From Romboutsia timonensis (GTDB lineage Bacteria > Bacillota > Clostridia > Peptostreptococcales > Peptostreptococcaceae), in NCBI RefSeq assembly GCF_900106845.1, contig NZ_LT629850.1:2098931-2151449 (forward strand): a DNA stretch of 52,519 nt, given 5' to 3'. The notes under the pieces are model-generated. The model was not told the DNA's origin. It made no database searches and saw only the letters and a list, made by a program, of their open reading frames with translations. The translations under genes and the position numbers were made by a program. Below are positions 1-8,733 of this stretch, one piece after another (the stretch's first letter is position 1; each line of letters opens with the position of its first letter).

Positions 1-498
1 TCACATACAGGAATAGGCATACTATCTATAACTCTTATATTGTTAGAGTAAAGTTGCATAAATTCAGATATATATCCTCTTATTTTAGATATTACTAAAT
101 GTAAATTTCTTTTAGTTCTATTAAATCTAGTTCTATCTCCTAATCTTGGAAATAGTTCTTTATATTCTCTTTTTAATAAACTAAAAAATGATTTCTCTGA
201 GTCAATAGTTAAAAGTTCTCCAACTATACTAATAGTAATTATCTCACTATCTGAAAGTTTGCTATCCTTAATATTACGTCTATTCATTATACCAATAGGT
301 ATAATTTCATTGTATATATCATCTATAATTACAAAAATATTTGTAAACAAATCTGTTAAATTTTCTAACTCCTGGATATAATAATTATTAAGCTCCAACA
401 TCATATAGTAAACCTCCTTTAAATTAGTATTGATAATCTTAGGTTGCTATATTTGTTGGAGTTTTATTATTGAAAAAATTAACTAGCACAACGAGTTA
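1..498 (-). mobile_element. IS982-family insertion sequence, partial (upstream end only)
   Basis: The first 498 bases match 50796-51293 of this window with two differences seen by eye. Bases 1-404 encode the N-terminal ~134 residues of the same IS982-family transposase on the minus strand (ATG at 404, ribosome site AAAGGAGG just upstream). The terminal inverted-repeat motif TTAACTAGCACAAC is at about 479-492. The rest of the element lies outside the window. The complete copy at 50166-51290 has the same orientation, so the two are directly repeated about 50 kb apart. Confidence 0.9.
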
Positions 499-533
499 AT
501 TAACTTTTTCATGTTAGTTTATTATTTAACTGC

Positions 534-2228
534 CTAAAGAGACTTATCATCAACATTATCTATCCAATTTTCTATAGTTCCTATTACACTTTCAACACAT
601 CCATCTTCAAATGGAGATATTAAGTTACCTATTTTAACAATCTCTAAGAATGATTTAGTTCCTCCGACTTTGCATATATTTAAGTAATCATTCCATCCGT
701 TTTCTTTATCTTCTCTTATTTTTTTCCAAAATTGAAGCGAACATATTTGAGCTAATGTATAGTCTATATAATAAAATGGATTTTTAAATATATGTCCTTG
801 CTTAAACCACCATGTTCCTTTTTCTAAAAAATCACATCCTTCATAATTTTTATGAGGTAGGTATTTTTTTTCTAATTCTCTCCAAGTATTTTTTCGTTCT
901 TCTTTTGTCATATTTGGATTTTCATATATATAGTGTTGGAATTCATCTACAACTATTCCATAAGGTATAAATTTAATAGCTGATCCCAAATGTATAAACT
1001 TATATTTTTCAGTGTCTTCTTTAAAGAATAAATCCATCCAAGGCCATGTTATAAATTCCATACTCATAGAGTGTATTTCACAACTTTCAAATGTTGGGAA
1101 ATTTATTTCTGGCATATCAATCCAAGTTGACATATATAATTGAAATGCATGACCTGCTTCATGAGTTAATACATCTATGTCATCTGAAGTTTGATTAAAG
1201 TTTGAAAATATAAATGGTGCCTTGTAGTTTGGTATATATGTACAATACCCTCCTGCTGCTTTTCCTTTTTTAGTTACTAAGTCCATAAGCTCATTTTCCA
1301 TCATAAAATCAAAAAACTCTTTAGTTTCCTTTGACAGTTCTGAATACATTTTTTTACCACTTTCCATTATATATTCAGAGCTTCCCTTTGGAGTTGCATT
1401 TCCACTTGAAAATTCAAACCCTTCATCTACATATGTAAGTTTATCTAATCCTAATCTTTCTTCTTGTCTTTTATAAAGCTTACTAGCAACAGGTACTATA
1501 TATTTTAAAACTTGAGATCTGAAATTTTTAACCATTTCAGCATTGTAATCAGTTCTCATCATTCTTATATATCCTAATTCAACGAAGCTATCAAAATTTA
1601 ATTTCTTAGCAATTGTAGTTCTTATCTTTACTAATTGATCAAAAATATCATCAAATTGCTCTTCATTTTCTTTAAAGAAATTATAATATGCGTTTGATGC
1701 TTTTATTCTAACATCTCTATCTGTTGATGACATGAATTTTCCCATACCAGATAGATTTCTTTCTTCTCCTTCAAAATCTATTTTTGCAGATGCTAATAAT
1801 TTAGTGTATTTAGAACATAATTTATTTTCTTCCTGTAAATCCTTTATTATCTCTGATGAAAAAGATTTTAAAGAATAATCTGCTATATCTATAAATTGCT
1901 TTCCAAAGTCTTTTGCTATATTATCTTTGAATTTAGAATTTATAACTGACTTATAAAATAATGAATTTAATTCCTCATATAATGGAGAATACTCATCCCA
2001 ATACTCTCTTTCTTTTTCGTAAAATTCATCTAAAGTATTTATGCTATGTCTTATAGATGATAATGTAGCCATAGTTTCTACATTATTTCTAAGTATATTA
2101 AGTTTTTTTATGTTTTCTTTTTGTTCTTCATATGTACAAGAATTATTTATCTTATCAATTATACTTATAAATTCTTTTTTAACTTCTTCATATATTGGTC
2201 TTTCATATTTATAATCTGAAAATTTCAT
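534..2228 (-). CDS. M3 family oligoendopeptidase (PepF-like zinc metallopeptidase)
   Basis: Cytosolic zinc peptidase of the M3 (thimet/oligoendopeptidase F) family, expected to cut short peptides. The 564-residue length is normal for the M3B group. The zinc motif HEAGH is at residues 356-360, and the EIHSMSMEF segment about 24 residues later carries the likely third ligand, Glu384. The following helix-rich C-terminal half (YxxDYTLAQICSLQFW) is typical of the fold. The start is supported by AAGGAGTGATATT before the ATG. It is a monocistronic minus-strand gene, divergent from the downstream phosphatase; its 3' end lies 36 bp from the IS982 end. No signal peptide is visible. Confidence 0.93.
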   Translation of the reverse strand: MKFSDYKYERPIYEEVKKEFISIIDKINNSCTYEEQKENIKKLNILRNNVETMATLSSIRHSINTLDEFYEKEREYWDEYSPLYEELNSLFYKSVINSKFKDNIAKDFGKQFIDIADYSLKSFSSEIIKDLQEENKLCSKYTKLLASAKIDFEGEERNLSGMGKFMSSTDRDVRIKASNAYYNFFKENEEQFDDIFDQLVKIRTTIAKKLNFDSFVELGYIRMMRTDYNAEMVKNFRSQVLKYIVPVASKLYKRQEERLGLDKLTYVDEGFEFSSGNATPKGSSEYIMESGKKMYSELSKETKEFFDFMMENELMDLVTKKGKAAGGYCTYIPNYKAPFIFSNFNQTSDDIDVLTHEAGHAFQLYMSTWIDMPEINFPTFESCEIHSMSMEFITWPWMDLFFKEDTEKYKFIHLGSAIKFIPYGIVVDEFQHYIYENPNMTKEERKNTWRELEKKYLPHKNYEGCDFLEKGTWWFKQGHIFKNPFYYIDYTLAQICSLQFWKKIREDKENGWNDYLNICKVGGTKSFLEIVKIGNLISPFEDGCVESVIGTIENWIDNVDDKSL

Positions 2229-2414
2229 AATATCACTCCTTCATATTAATTATATCCTAAGTTGTATGTTTTTTTATATATCAAATAAATAGTTTAATCA
2301 ATAGATTATTAAGTGTATATTTCTGTAACTAAGTAATGTTAATTTATTATTTATAAAATTAATAAATATTGATATAATTATTTTAAGTTTTAAATATATA
2401 CTCTGGAGGGAAAT

Positions 2415-3227
2415 ATGTATAAATTAATAGCTTTAGATATTGATGGTACGTTATTAAATAGTGAAAAAAAAATAACAAATGAAGTTTTTAATTCTATTCA
2501 AGAAGCAAAAAAATCTGGTGCAAAAGTAGTTTTATCTACTGGTAGACCATTACCTGGGGTTACACCTTTACTTGATGAATTAAACTTAAATGATGATGGG
2601 GATTATGTTATATGTTTTAATGGTGCTGTAGTTCAAGAGGTTAAGAGTAAAAAGATTTTATCTAATATTGAAATGTGCCATGATGATTTTGTATTAATAA
2701 ATAATTTAGCTAAAGAGAATAATACTCATGTACATATAAATACGCCAACTAATCTTATAATACCAGAAGAGACTCCAAGCAAATATACAATACATGAAGC
2801 AACTCTTAATAATATCGATATAGTTTCTATGAATGAAGAAGATATAAATGATGATATAACATTCTGTAAGATAATGATTATAGATGAACCTGAGAAATTA
2901 GAAGAGGTTATAAAAAATATACCTAAAGATTTATTTGATAAGTATACTATAGTTAGGTCTGCTCCATTTTTCTTAGAGTTTTTAAATAAGAATGCTAATA
3001 AGGGTACTGCTCTTGAAGCTCTATGTAATACTATAAATATACCTTTAAGTAAGTCAATTGCTGTTGGTGATGAGGAAAATGACCAACATATGATAAAAAT
3101 GGCTGGTCTTGGTGTTGCTATGGGTAATGCTAGGGATAGTATCAAGGAGATTGCTAATTATGTGACTTGTAGTAATAATGAGCATGGCGTGGCTAAGGTT
3201 ATAGATAAGTTTATATTAAATAGATAG
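2415..3227 (+). CDS. Cof-type HAD-IIB phosphatase
   Basis: Member of the Cof/YidA branch of HAD phosphatases, usually acting on sugar phosphates or related small metabolites in the cytosol; the substrate cannot be read from sequence. Motif I DIDGTLL gives the nucleophile Asp8 and acid/base Asp10. Motif II is STGRP near residues 41-45, and motif IV GDEEND is at 218-223 (Asp219 and Asp223 for magnesium). The C2-type cap lies between motifs II and III. Length 270 is normal. The ribosome site GGAGGG precedes the ATG. It is divergent from the M3 peptidase and is followed 9 bp later by a stem-loop. Confidence 0.93.
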   Translation: MYKLIALDIDGTLLNSEKKITNEVFNSIQEAKKSGAKVVLSTGRPLPGVTPLLDELNLNDDGDYVICFNGAVVQEVKSKKILSNIEMCHDDFVLINNLAKENNTHVHINTPTNLIIPEETPSKYTIHEATLNNIDIVSMNEEDINDDITFCKIMIIDEPEKLEEVIKNIPKDLFDKYTIVRSAPFFLEFLNKNANKGTALEALCNTINIPLSKSIAVGDEENDQHMIKMAGLGVAMGNARDSIKEIANYVTCSNNEHGVAKVIDKFILNR

Positions 3228-3236
3228 TGTTAATTA

Positions 3237-3283
3237 GACTGTAAGTAAGTTTTTGAAATATAATGTTACCTACAGTCCCTTTT
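3237..3283 (+). terminator. Rho-independent terminator after the HAD phosphatase gene
   Basis: Arms GACTGTAAGTAA (3237-3248) and TTACCTACAGTC (3266-3277) form a near-perfect stem followed by CCTTTTT. The arm sequence closely resembles the stem-loop at 6173-6214 at the end of the IS256 element, so it may derive from an IS end. Confidence 0.7.
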
Positions 3284-3341
3284 TATGATGATATTATTTT
3301 GCTAGGATATTTTAGCTGACTTTGAGATAATGTTGTAATAA

Positions 3342-3396
3342 AAATAACCATACCTTTGTATTTTCAATGATTTGAATTATAAGGTATGGTTATTTT
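3342..3396. repeat. Dispersed stem-loop repeat, copy 1
   Basis: Arms AAAATAACCATACCTT and AAGGTATGGTTATTTT enclose about 22 nt. Near-identical units, loop included, recur at 8213-8267 and 9443-9496. A-rich and T-rich outer flanks would allow termination on either strand; here it serves the 3' end of the minus-strand Rpn gene. A relative with a different loop is at 11179-11229. Confidence 0.75.
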
Positions 3397-3460
3397 ATAA
3401 TTTTATATACATTATTTGTAATATATTAAAATTATTCACTACATCTTATATATATTTATT

Positions 3461-4324
3461 CTACTTTTTCATTACTGCAATATCTTCTATTTCCTTTATA
3501 CTAAGCCCTGTCTTTATAGATATAGTTTCTATATCAAGTACATCTAAAAGTGATTTAGCTATTTCAATAGCTTTATTTCTTTCTCCTTTCTTAATTCCTC
3601 TTTCCATCCCCTTTTCCTCTGCATTAGCTAAAGCACTTATCTCATCCCTTATAGATTTCTCCCTTATAAAATATAACGCTCTTTCTTTTTCATCCATACT
3701 CAATCTATAAAGTTCATCTTTAGCTTCTCTAATTTCTTTATTAGTCATTTCTAACTTTCTTACTACTTCACTTTCAGGATCCCTTAAAAACTCTACCCAT
3801 CCCTCTAATACATCTACTATATCTTTTTCTGAGTTTATCTTTTTAAGTTTCGGTATTTCTATAAAATGAATTTCTTCTAAATCTGTTAATTCTTCATTAG
3901 TTTCAATTTCCTTTAATCTATATCCATTATGTAACCTATCATTTTTTAAATATTTAAAATCTAATATATTTATGCATACTGTTCTACACAGCTTATCATA
4001 TCTATCCCCTTCTTCTAGTTGCTCTTCATATAATTTGCTCCAATAGTATAAACTTCTTTGTATCATATTGTATTCATTTTTTAATTGAATTTCTATATTT
4101 ATAATTTCATTTTTACTTGTTACTGCCTTTACATCCAATCTTGAAAACTTATCCTCTATGTACGACTTATCTATATCTGTATTTTTTATTTCAACATCTG
4201 TTATATTATTTTTAGGTTTTAGTACTGCATTTAAAAATGATATTAACACCCCTGGATGTTTCTCTGAGCCAAATATCTTCTTAAATACAAAATCTATTTT
4301 AGGATTTAATAATCTTCTTTCCAT
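3461..4324 (-). CDS. Rpn family recombination-promoting nuclease / PD-(D/E)XK transposase-like protein
   Basis: 287-residue protein of the Rpn/PDDEXK_2 family, DNA nucleases often annotated as putative transposases. The N-terminal signature (LLNPKIDFVFKKIFG) is typical. The nuclease core includes Asp64 in SRLDVKA and the IEIQ strand at residues 77-80 (Glu78, Gln80). The C-terminal region contains a charged helix rich in Glu, Lys and Gly, then a KTGLSIKEIEDI tail that resembles a small helix-turn-helix and is common in this family. The start is set by AAGGAGATATTAAT before the ATG. It stands alone; whether it is active is unknown. Confidence 0.85.
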   Translation of the reverse strand: MERRLLNPKIDFVFKKIFGSEKHPGVLISFLNAVLKPKNNITDVEIKNTDIDKSYIEDKFSRLDVKAVTSKNEIINIEIQLKNEYNMIQRSLYYWSKLYEEQLEEGDRYDKLCRTVCINILDFKYLKNDRLHNGYRLKEIETNEELTDLEEIHFIEIPKLKKINSEKDIVDVLEGWVEFLRDPESEVVRKLEMTNKEIREAKDELYRLSMDEKERALYFIREKSIRDEISALANAEEKGMERGIKKGERNKAIEIAKSLLDVLDIETISIKTGLSIKEIEDIAVMKK

Positions 4325-4689
4325 ATTAATATCTCCTTTTTATTTTTGATTTTATTATATCATATCTGTATTTTATTAGTATTATTATTTGGCTCTGTTA
4401 GACAATTGTGTGATTAATTATATAGAGATGGTTTATAATGCTGTGAATTAATGATAAGATGTAAAAAGTACACAATTGTTATATAATGCGAATAGGGGGG
4501 GTAGAAAAAAGAAGTGAAAATTATGGTGGGTGTATTGACGAAGCTACATATGACTTCTTATAGTTTTTCTGTTACAAGATATTTTTGATAAAAATATTTA
4601 AAATTTTTATATGTACAAATATGATTTTGGATTCTACATTAGAAATGTATAATCAGGATAATAATCATTATATACTCAGATGTAAATTT

Positions 4690-6216
4690 GAGAATGTCTA
4701 TAGATTTGTGTAAATAAGATTTTTTATAATTTATATTACTGGAAATTTCAAATTCCAGTAATATTTTTTTATTTTTGAGAAATACTAATACTGGAATTCT
4801 TTACACAATTATTATGTGTTTAATTTAGTTATTTATACACTAAATTTTCCATAATTTCAAAAAAATTTATATTGTGTAAGAGTTAGGTATCCTTTCTCCA
4901 AACATAATTGTAAGCTGTCCTAAAGTAGACGCCCAATTTTGGTTTGGAGAGGTCCATTTCTCCATAATTTTCATGGTAGATAAATATAGTGATTTTCTTA
5001 GTGACTCATCTGTTGGGAATACAGTTCTTACCTTAGTATATTTTCTTAACTGTCTATTAAATCCCTCAAGAGCATTTGTAGTATAAATAATTCTTCTAAT
5101 TTCATGTGGATACTCAAAATACGTATTCAGATTACTCCAGTTATTGTACCATGAATCTATTACAACAGAATATTTTGAATACCATTTTTCCTTAAGAATA
5201 TCTAAATTTTTAAGTGCTGTTTCTTCGTTAAATGCCCTATAAACACTTTTTAAATCTTTCATAAACTCTCTCTGATCTTTTGATGCTATATATTTAAGAG
5301 AGTTTCTAATTTGATGAACTATACAAGTTTGAATACTTACATCTGGATACACAGTTTTAATTGCTTCAGGTAGACCTTTTAAACCATCCATACATGCAAT
5401 TAAAATATCATCTACGCCTCTATTTTTCAAATCATTACAAACTGATAGCCAAAATTTTGCGCCTTCTGATTCACCAATCCAAATACCTAATATATCTTTT
5501 TTTCCTTTCATATCTAAAGCCATACATATATATGCTGCCTTTGAAACTATTTTATTATCATCTCTTACTTTAAAATGCATAGCATCCATATATACGATTG
5601 GGTATATTTCATTAAGTTCTCTGCTTTGCCATTCGGCGGCAGCCTCTACAACCTTATCTGTTATCTTAGATATCATTGCAGGAGACACATCAATGCCATA
5701 TAGTTCTTCCATTTCAGATTGGATATCTCTTACACTCATACCACAGGCATAAAGACCTATTATTTTTTTATCTAGTTCATTACATACAGTTTCATACTTT
5801 TTAACAACCTTCGGTTCAAATTGTGCTTTTCTATCTCTTGGTATATCTAGGCCAACTTCACCAAAACTACTTTCAATAGTTTTAGAACTATATCCATTCC
5901 TATAGTTTGGATTAGCTTCATTACTTCTTTCATGTCTTTCTCTTCCCAGATGCTCTTCCATTTCTGCTTCTAGCAATTGTTGGATAATATCTTTGAACAG
6001 CTTTTGCATTAATCCATTTTTACCAACTACATCTTCCATGGTTTTACATTTTCTTACTTCAGCTTGGTAGTCTAAATCTGGAATAATTATTTCTCTTTGA
6101 TCTTTCATTTCTTTACCTCCAAAAGTTTAATATGAATATTATTCCAAACTTACCAATTTTACATTCAAAAAAGACTGTAGGTAAGTTTGTATTTACACAA
6201 AACTACCTACAGTCCC
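4690..6216 (-). mobile_element. IS256-family insertion sequence, nested
   Basis: Complete-looking element around the 413-aa transposase. The end at 6216 reads inward as GGGACTGTAGGTAGTTTTG followed by TGTAAAT. The end at 4690 reads inward as GAGAATGTCTATAGATTTG followed by TGTAAAT, about 20 of 26 matching, and the inner GTGTAAA is typical of IS256-type ends. GTAAATTT (4682-4689) and GTAAATTC (6217-6224) flank it, a one-mismatch 8-bp target duplication. It is inserted in the non-coding part of the 4391-8088 cassette. Confidence 0.78.
4867..6108 (-). CDS. IS256-family transposase (Transposase_mut)
   Basis: Full-length 413-residue DDE transposase. The catalytic triad can be read as Asp175 (YMDAMHFK), Asp241 (CMDGLKGLPEA) and Glu348 (TTNALEGFNRQLRK). 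The VHQIRNSLKY block is also characteristic of the mutator-like IS256 family. The N-terminal part contains the conserved EHLGRERHER segment. Start ATG at 6108, with a GGAGGTAAAGAA ribosome site. The frame has no interruption, so it may be active; it is the only gene of the IS. Confidence 0.95.
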   Translation of the reverse strand: MKDQREIIIPDLDYQAEVRKCKTMEDVVGKNGLMQKLFKDIIQQLLEAEMEEHLGRERHERSNEANPNYRNGYSSKTIESSFGEVGLDIPRDRKAQFEPKVVKKYETVCNELDKKIIGLYACGMSVRDIQSEMEELYGIDVSPAMISKITDKVVEAAAEWQSRELNEIYPIVYMDAMHFKVRDDNKIVSKAAYICMALDMKGKKDILGIWIGESEGAKFWLSVCNDLKNRGVDDILIACMDGLKGLPEAIKTVYPDVSIQTCIVHQIRNSLKYIASKDQREFMKDLKSVYRAFNEETALKNLDILKEKWYSKYSVVIDSWYNNWSNLNTYFEYPHEIRRIIYTTNALEGFNRQLRKYTKVRTVFPTDESLRKSLYLSTMKIMEKWTSPNQNWASTLGQLTIMFGERIPNSYTI

Positions 6217-6271
6217 GTAAATTCATGCTTATATTGATTAACAATTTTGACGTATCAAATTACTAATAAAA

Positions 6272-6321
6272 TAGATAGCTATACAAAATGAATGTATCTA
6301 TCCATTTTATATAGCTATCTA
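6272..6321 (-). terminator. Terminator hairpin of the ATP-grasp gene
   Basis: Arms TAGATAGCTATACAAAATG (6272-6290) and CATTTTATATAGCTATCTA (6303-6321) pair with one mismatch, immediately after the stop codon on the minus strand. The arm AGATAGCTATA is shared with the terminator at the other end of this two-gene unit (8009-8053). Confidence 0.75.
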
Positions 6322-7149
6322 CTAAATTTTATCAAGTAATTTTTGTAGAGATAATTTTAAGTTTTTTACAAATTTATCTCTAAGCTTAGGTGAAATATCT
6401 AAAAGTGATAGATAAGGGTTTAAGTCCTCTAATTCAACTAATAAAAGTTTACCATTATTATCTCTACAAGCATCAACTCTTTGGATTCCATGATTTATAT
6501 TATTCCACTCGATAAAACTATTTGCAAAATCTAAATCTTCTTTAGTTGCTTTGTATTCTTTAAGTTCCCATCTTCTATTTTTATCAGGAGCATAAAGGGC
6601 ATATTGGAACTCTTTATCTATAAAATAAAATGATACTTCATACTCAAAGTTTATAAGTGGTTGAATTAAAGTATTTTTATCATTTTTATCTACTCTTCTT
6701 AAAAGAACTTCTTTAGATAAAAACTCCATACCTATAGAATCAGCACCATCTTTTGGTTTTATGACATATGTTTCAACCTCTGGAAGTTTAGAAAAATCAT
6801 TTATAGTATCAATAGTCTTTATAACATCAAAATTTTTCTTTGTTAATTCAATTAAATAATCTTTTCCATTCATATCTCCTTTGCCATTAAAAGAATTATA
6901 TGTTTTTAAATTTTTTAATTTCACATTATTTCTAAATAGCTCATACTCATCTTTAAAATTAGCTACTGGACCAGCATTTCTAAATATAGTTAAATCAAAA
7001 TCATCTGTAAAACTATTCATATCCTTAGGATTACAGATAACTAAATTAAAATCTTTTCTTAATTCTGAAGTAAGAAATAAATCTTCTTCATAATAAAGTC
7101 TTCCTTTTGCTTCATAATATAAATCTGTAACAAATAGTATTTTTTTCAT
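6322..7149 (-). CDS. ATP-grasp domain protein (glutathione synthetase/RimK-like ligase)
   Basis: Predicted ATP-dependent carboxylate-amine ligase of the ATP-grasp superfamily, about 275 residues. Visible signs are an N-terminal Rossmann-like strand (KKILFVTDLYY), a central VIKPKDGADSIGM segment matching the ATP-grasp lysine and small loop, TLIQPLINFEYEVSFYFIDK (strand with acidic residue), and RVDACRDNNGKLLLVELEDLNP, the metal-binding Glu/Asn motif near the C-terminus. An ATG at 7164 lies inside the ribosome site (ATGGAGGAATACTCG), so the start is more likely the ATG at 7149. It is divergent from an XRE-cupin regulator; together they are the passengers of the 4391-8088 cassette. The substrate is unknown. 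Confidence 0.8.
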   Translation of the reverse strand: MKKILFVTDLYYEAKGRLYYEEDLFLTSELRKDFNLVICNPKDMNSFTDDFDLTIFRNAGPVANFKDEYELFRNNVKLKNLKTYNSFNGKGDMNGKDYLIELTKKNFDVIKTIDTINDFSKLPEVETYVIKPKDGADSIGMEFLSKEVLLRRVDKNDKNTLIQPLINFEYEVSFYFIDKEFQYALYAPDKNRRWELKEYKATKEDLDFANSFIEWNNINHGIQRVDACRDNNGKLLLVELEDLNPYLSLLDISPKLRDKFVKNLKLSLQKLLDKI

Positions 7150-7310
7150 CGAGTATTCCTCCATTAAATTGTATATTTTATTACTTATATAATTTGAACC
7201 TATAACAAATAATATCTACTAATAAATAAAATTTTAATTTAAATACTAAAAAAAAAGTAATATAATTATACTTATAAACAGATAAGTTATAGGGAAATAA
7301 TACCAACAAT

Positions 7311-7335
7311 TCGATATATCGATAAAAATTTCGGT
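7311..7335. promoter_or_regulatory. Candidate operator between the ATP-grasp and XRE-cupin genes
   Basis: Perfect 12-bp palindrome TCGATATATCGA at 7311-7322, followed after AAAAAT by a second half-similar TTCGGTATATAAG. It sits in the divergent promoter region, as expected of a binding site for the XRE regulator. The assignment is inference. Confidence 0.45.
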
Positions 7336-7414
7336 ATATAAGATTAATAGTATTATAAATTTAGAAAATAATTATGTCAAGTATTAATAAACTAAAAAGG
7401 AAAGAAATTAATTT

Positions 7415-7966
7415 ATGAGAGATATTAATATCAATATTGGAAAAAATTTAAAAAGTATTAGAAAAAATAGAGGGTTAACAATAGAGGAACTATCTACTAA
7501 TTCTAATGTAAGTAAAAGTATGATTAGTGAAATTGAAAGAGGTATTAGAAATCCATCAATAACTGTTTTATGGAATATAGCAAATAGCTTAAAAATACCT
7601 TTAAATTATTTCTTAAAAGAAGAAAATAGTCATACTGCAAAAATATATAAATTTTCTGAAAAACAAGCTATTGGAGAAAATGGTTATTCTTGTTATCCAT
7701 TAGTAAATTTTGATAATGATAAAAACCTTGAAATTTATTTTAACGAATATCTTCCAAAATCTAAAACAGAAGAATCAGCTCACTATGAAAATGTAGAAGA
7801 ATATGCACTAATAACATCTGGAACATTAACATTAAATTTAAACGGTGAAGAATTTATTGTTAATGAAGGAGAGGTAATACATTTTATAGCGAATAAATCA
7901 CACTATTATTTTAATAAAACAGATACTATAGCTAAAGCATTCATATTAATGTTTTATCCAAAATAG
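7415..7966 (+). CDS. XRE-family transcriptional regulator with C-terminal cupin domain
   Basis: 183-residue regulator. The helix-turn-helix spans residues ~7-62 (KNLKSIRKNRGLTIEELS, then VSKSMISEIERGIRNPS). A small-molecule-binding cupin_2 barrel covers ~105-182 (ENVEEYALITSGTLTLNLNGEEF, EGEVIHFIANKSHYYFN). The cupin probably senses a ligand linked to the ATP-grasp product. It is divergent from the ATP-grasp gene with a palindrome between them, so it likely controls that gene and itself. Start ATG at 7415 after AAAAGGAAAG. The coding strand is followed by a terminator at 8009-8053. Confidence 0.9.
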   Translation: MRDININIGKNLKSIRKNRGLTIEELSTNSNVSKSMISEIERGIRNPSITVLWNIANSLKIPLNYFLKEENSHTAKIYKFSEKQAIGENGYSCYPLVNFDNDKNLEIYFNEYLPKSKTEESAHYENVEEYALITSGTLTLNLNGEEFIVNEGEVIHFIANKSHYYFNKTDTIAKAFILMFYPK

Positions 7967-8008
7967 TATTCTGAAACAATATTAATAAATTACGAAAATA
8001 GTTTACAT

Positions 8009-8053
8009 AAAGATAGCTATACAATGGAAACTCCAATATGTATAGCTATCTTT
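8009..8053 (+). terminator. Terminator after the XRE-cupin gene
   Basis: Arms AAAGATAGCTATAC and GTATAGCTATCTTT pair perfectly around an 18-nt loop and are followed by ATTACTTATTT. The arm sequence is shared with 6272-6321. Confidence 0.75.
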
Positions 8054-8212
8054 ATTACTTATTTATCACACAATTATCTAACAGAGCCTATTATTTAAAT
8101 AACTACACTCATATCAAATATTTTAATTAATATTATAATTTACTCATTTTCTATAAGTTTTTAGCATCTTTTAGAAAAACATATAGATTACAAGACTTAA
8201 TAGTACAAAATA

Positions 8213-8267
8213 AAAATAACCATACCTTTGTATTTTTAATGATTTGAATTATAAGGTATGGTTATTT
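8213..8267. repeat. Dispersed stem-loop repeat, copy 2
   Basis: Same 55-bp unit as 3342-3396, arms and loop included. It lies downstream of the minus-strand Mor-like gene and about 120 bp outside the right end of the 4391-8088 cassette. Confidence 0.75.
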
Positions 8268-8338
8268 ATATAATTTGATATATATAATAAATTATTCTTA
8301 ATGTATAACAATTGTAATTTAAATACGTTCTATTTTCT

Positions 8339-8590
8339 TTATTTATTGATAATATTTCTAACCTGAATTTCACTTATTCCATACTTCATAGAAATATCTT
8401 TGTAACTTCCCTTAAATTCATCTCTTATCATCCTATTTCTAATAGGCTTAACCAAATTACTTTCATTAGGAATATACAAATTACTCCCACCAGCCAACTT
8501 AACCAAATCCTTAAAAGCATCCATACCTATAACCTCAACCACATCCTTAACACTATCAGGAACATCACTTTCAGTTAAAAACTCCAACAT
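8339..8590 (-). CDS. Mor-like helix-turn-helix protein, cassette A
   Basis: 83-residue protein resembling the Mor transcription activator family: an acidic N-terminal helix (MLEFLTESDVPDSVKDV), a loop with LYIPNESNLVKPIRNR, then a C-terminal helix-turn-helix (YKDISMKYGISEIQVRNII). Two upstream in-frame ATGs exist, but GGAGGGATAGT precedes the ATG at 8590, which is therefore the preferred start. It is divergent from the amidase gene, and the intergenic segment is partly conserved with cassette B (8662-8706 against 17100-17146), suggesting control of the cassette by this protein. Its paralogue at 16778-17032 is nearly identical. Confidence 0.75.
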   Translation of the reverse strand: MLEFLTESDVPDSVKDVVEVIGMDAFKDLVKLAGGSNLYIPNESNLVKPIRNRMIRDEFKGSYKDISMKYGISEIQVRNIINK

Positions 8591-8733
8591 ACTATCCCTC
8601 CTCATAAATTTAATCATATATATAAATTCGACACCTAATAATTAACCTCCTACAAAATAATAAAATCCTTATATATCAAACTTAATAAAAAACATTGTAA
8701 CCTTTAAGAAAACAACTAAAGGAGGAATAAACT

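Larger units (their letters stand above)
4391..8088. mobile_element. Transposase-less mobile cassette with IS1595-like ends, carrying ATP-grasp and XRE-cupin genes
   Basis: The sequence beginning GGCTCTGTTAGACAATTG at 4391 recurs inverted at 8062-8088, about 25 of 27 positions matching. Both ends are flanked by TATTATTT (4383-4390 and 8089-8096), an 8-bp direct repeat that looks like a target duplication. An 8-bp duplication fits the IS1595 family, and the ends resemble those of the IS1595 element at 21544-23663. No IS1595 transposase lies inside. Subtracting the nested IS256 (4690-6216) and one copy of its duplication leaves about 2.2 kb, close to the 2120 bp of the autonomous element. Apart from a promoter-like TTGTTATATAATGCG at about 4479, bases 4391-4689 show no supported gene. 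Confidence 0.7.

Noticed and set aside
2726-3145. Long minus-strand open frame inside the HAD phosphatase gene
   Set aside because: It is antisense to a well-supported gene with all HAD motifs; no ribosome site and no family resemblance.
4500-4600. Short plus-strand ORF of about 22 codons (MVGVLTKLHM...) after the TTGTTATATAATGCG promoter-like element
   Set aside because: No ribosome site at a suitable distance and no family resemblance; it may be chance.
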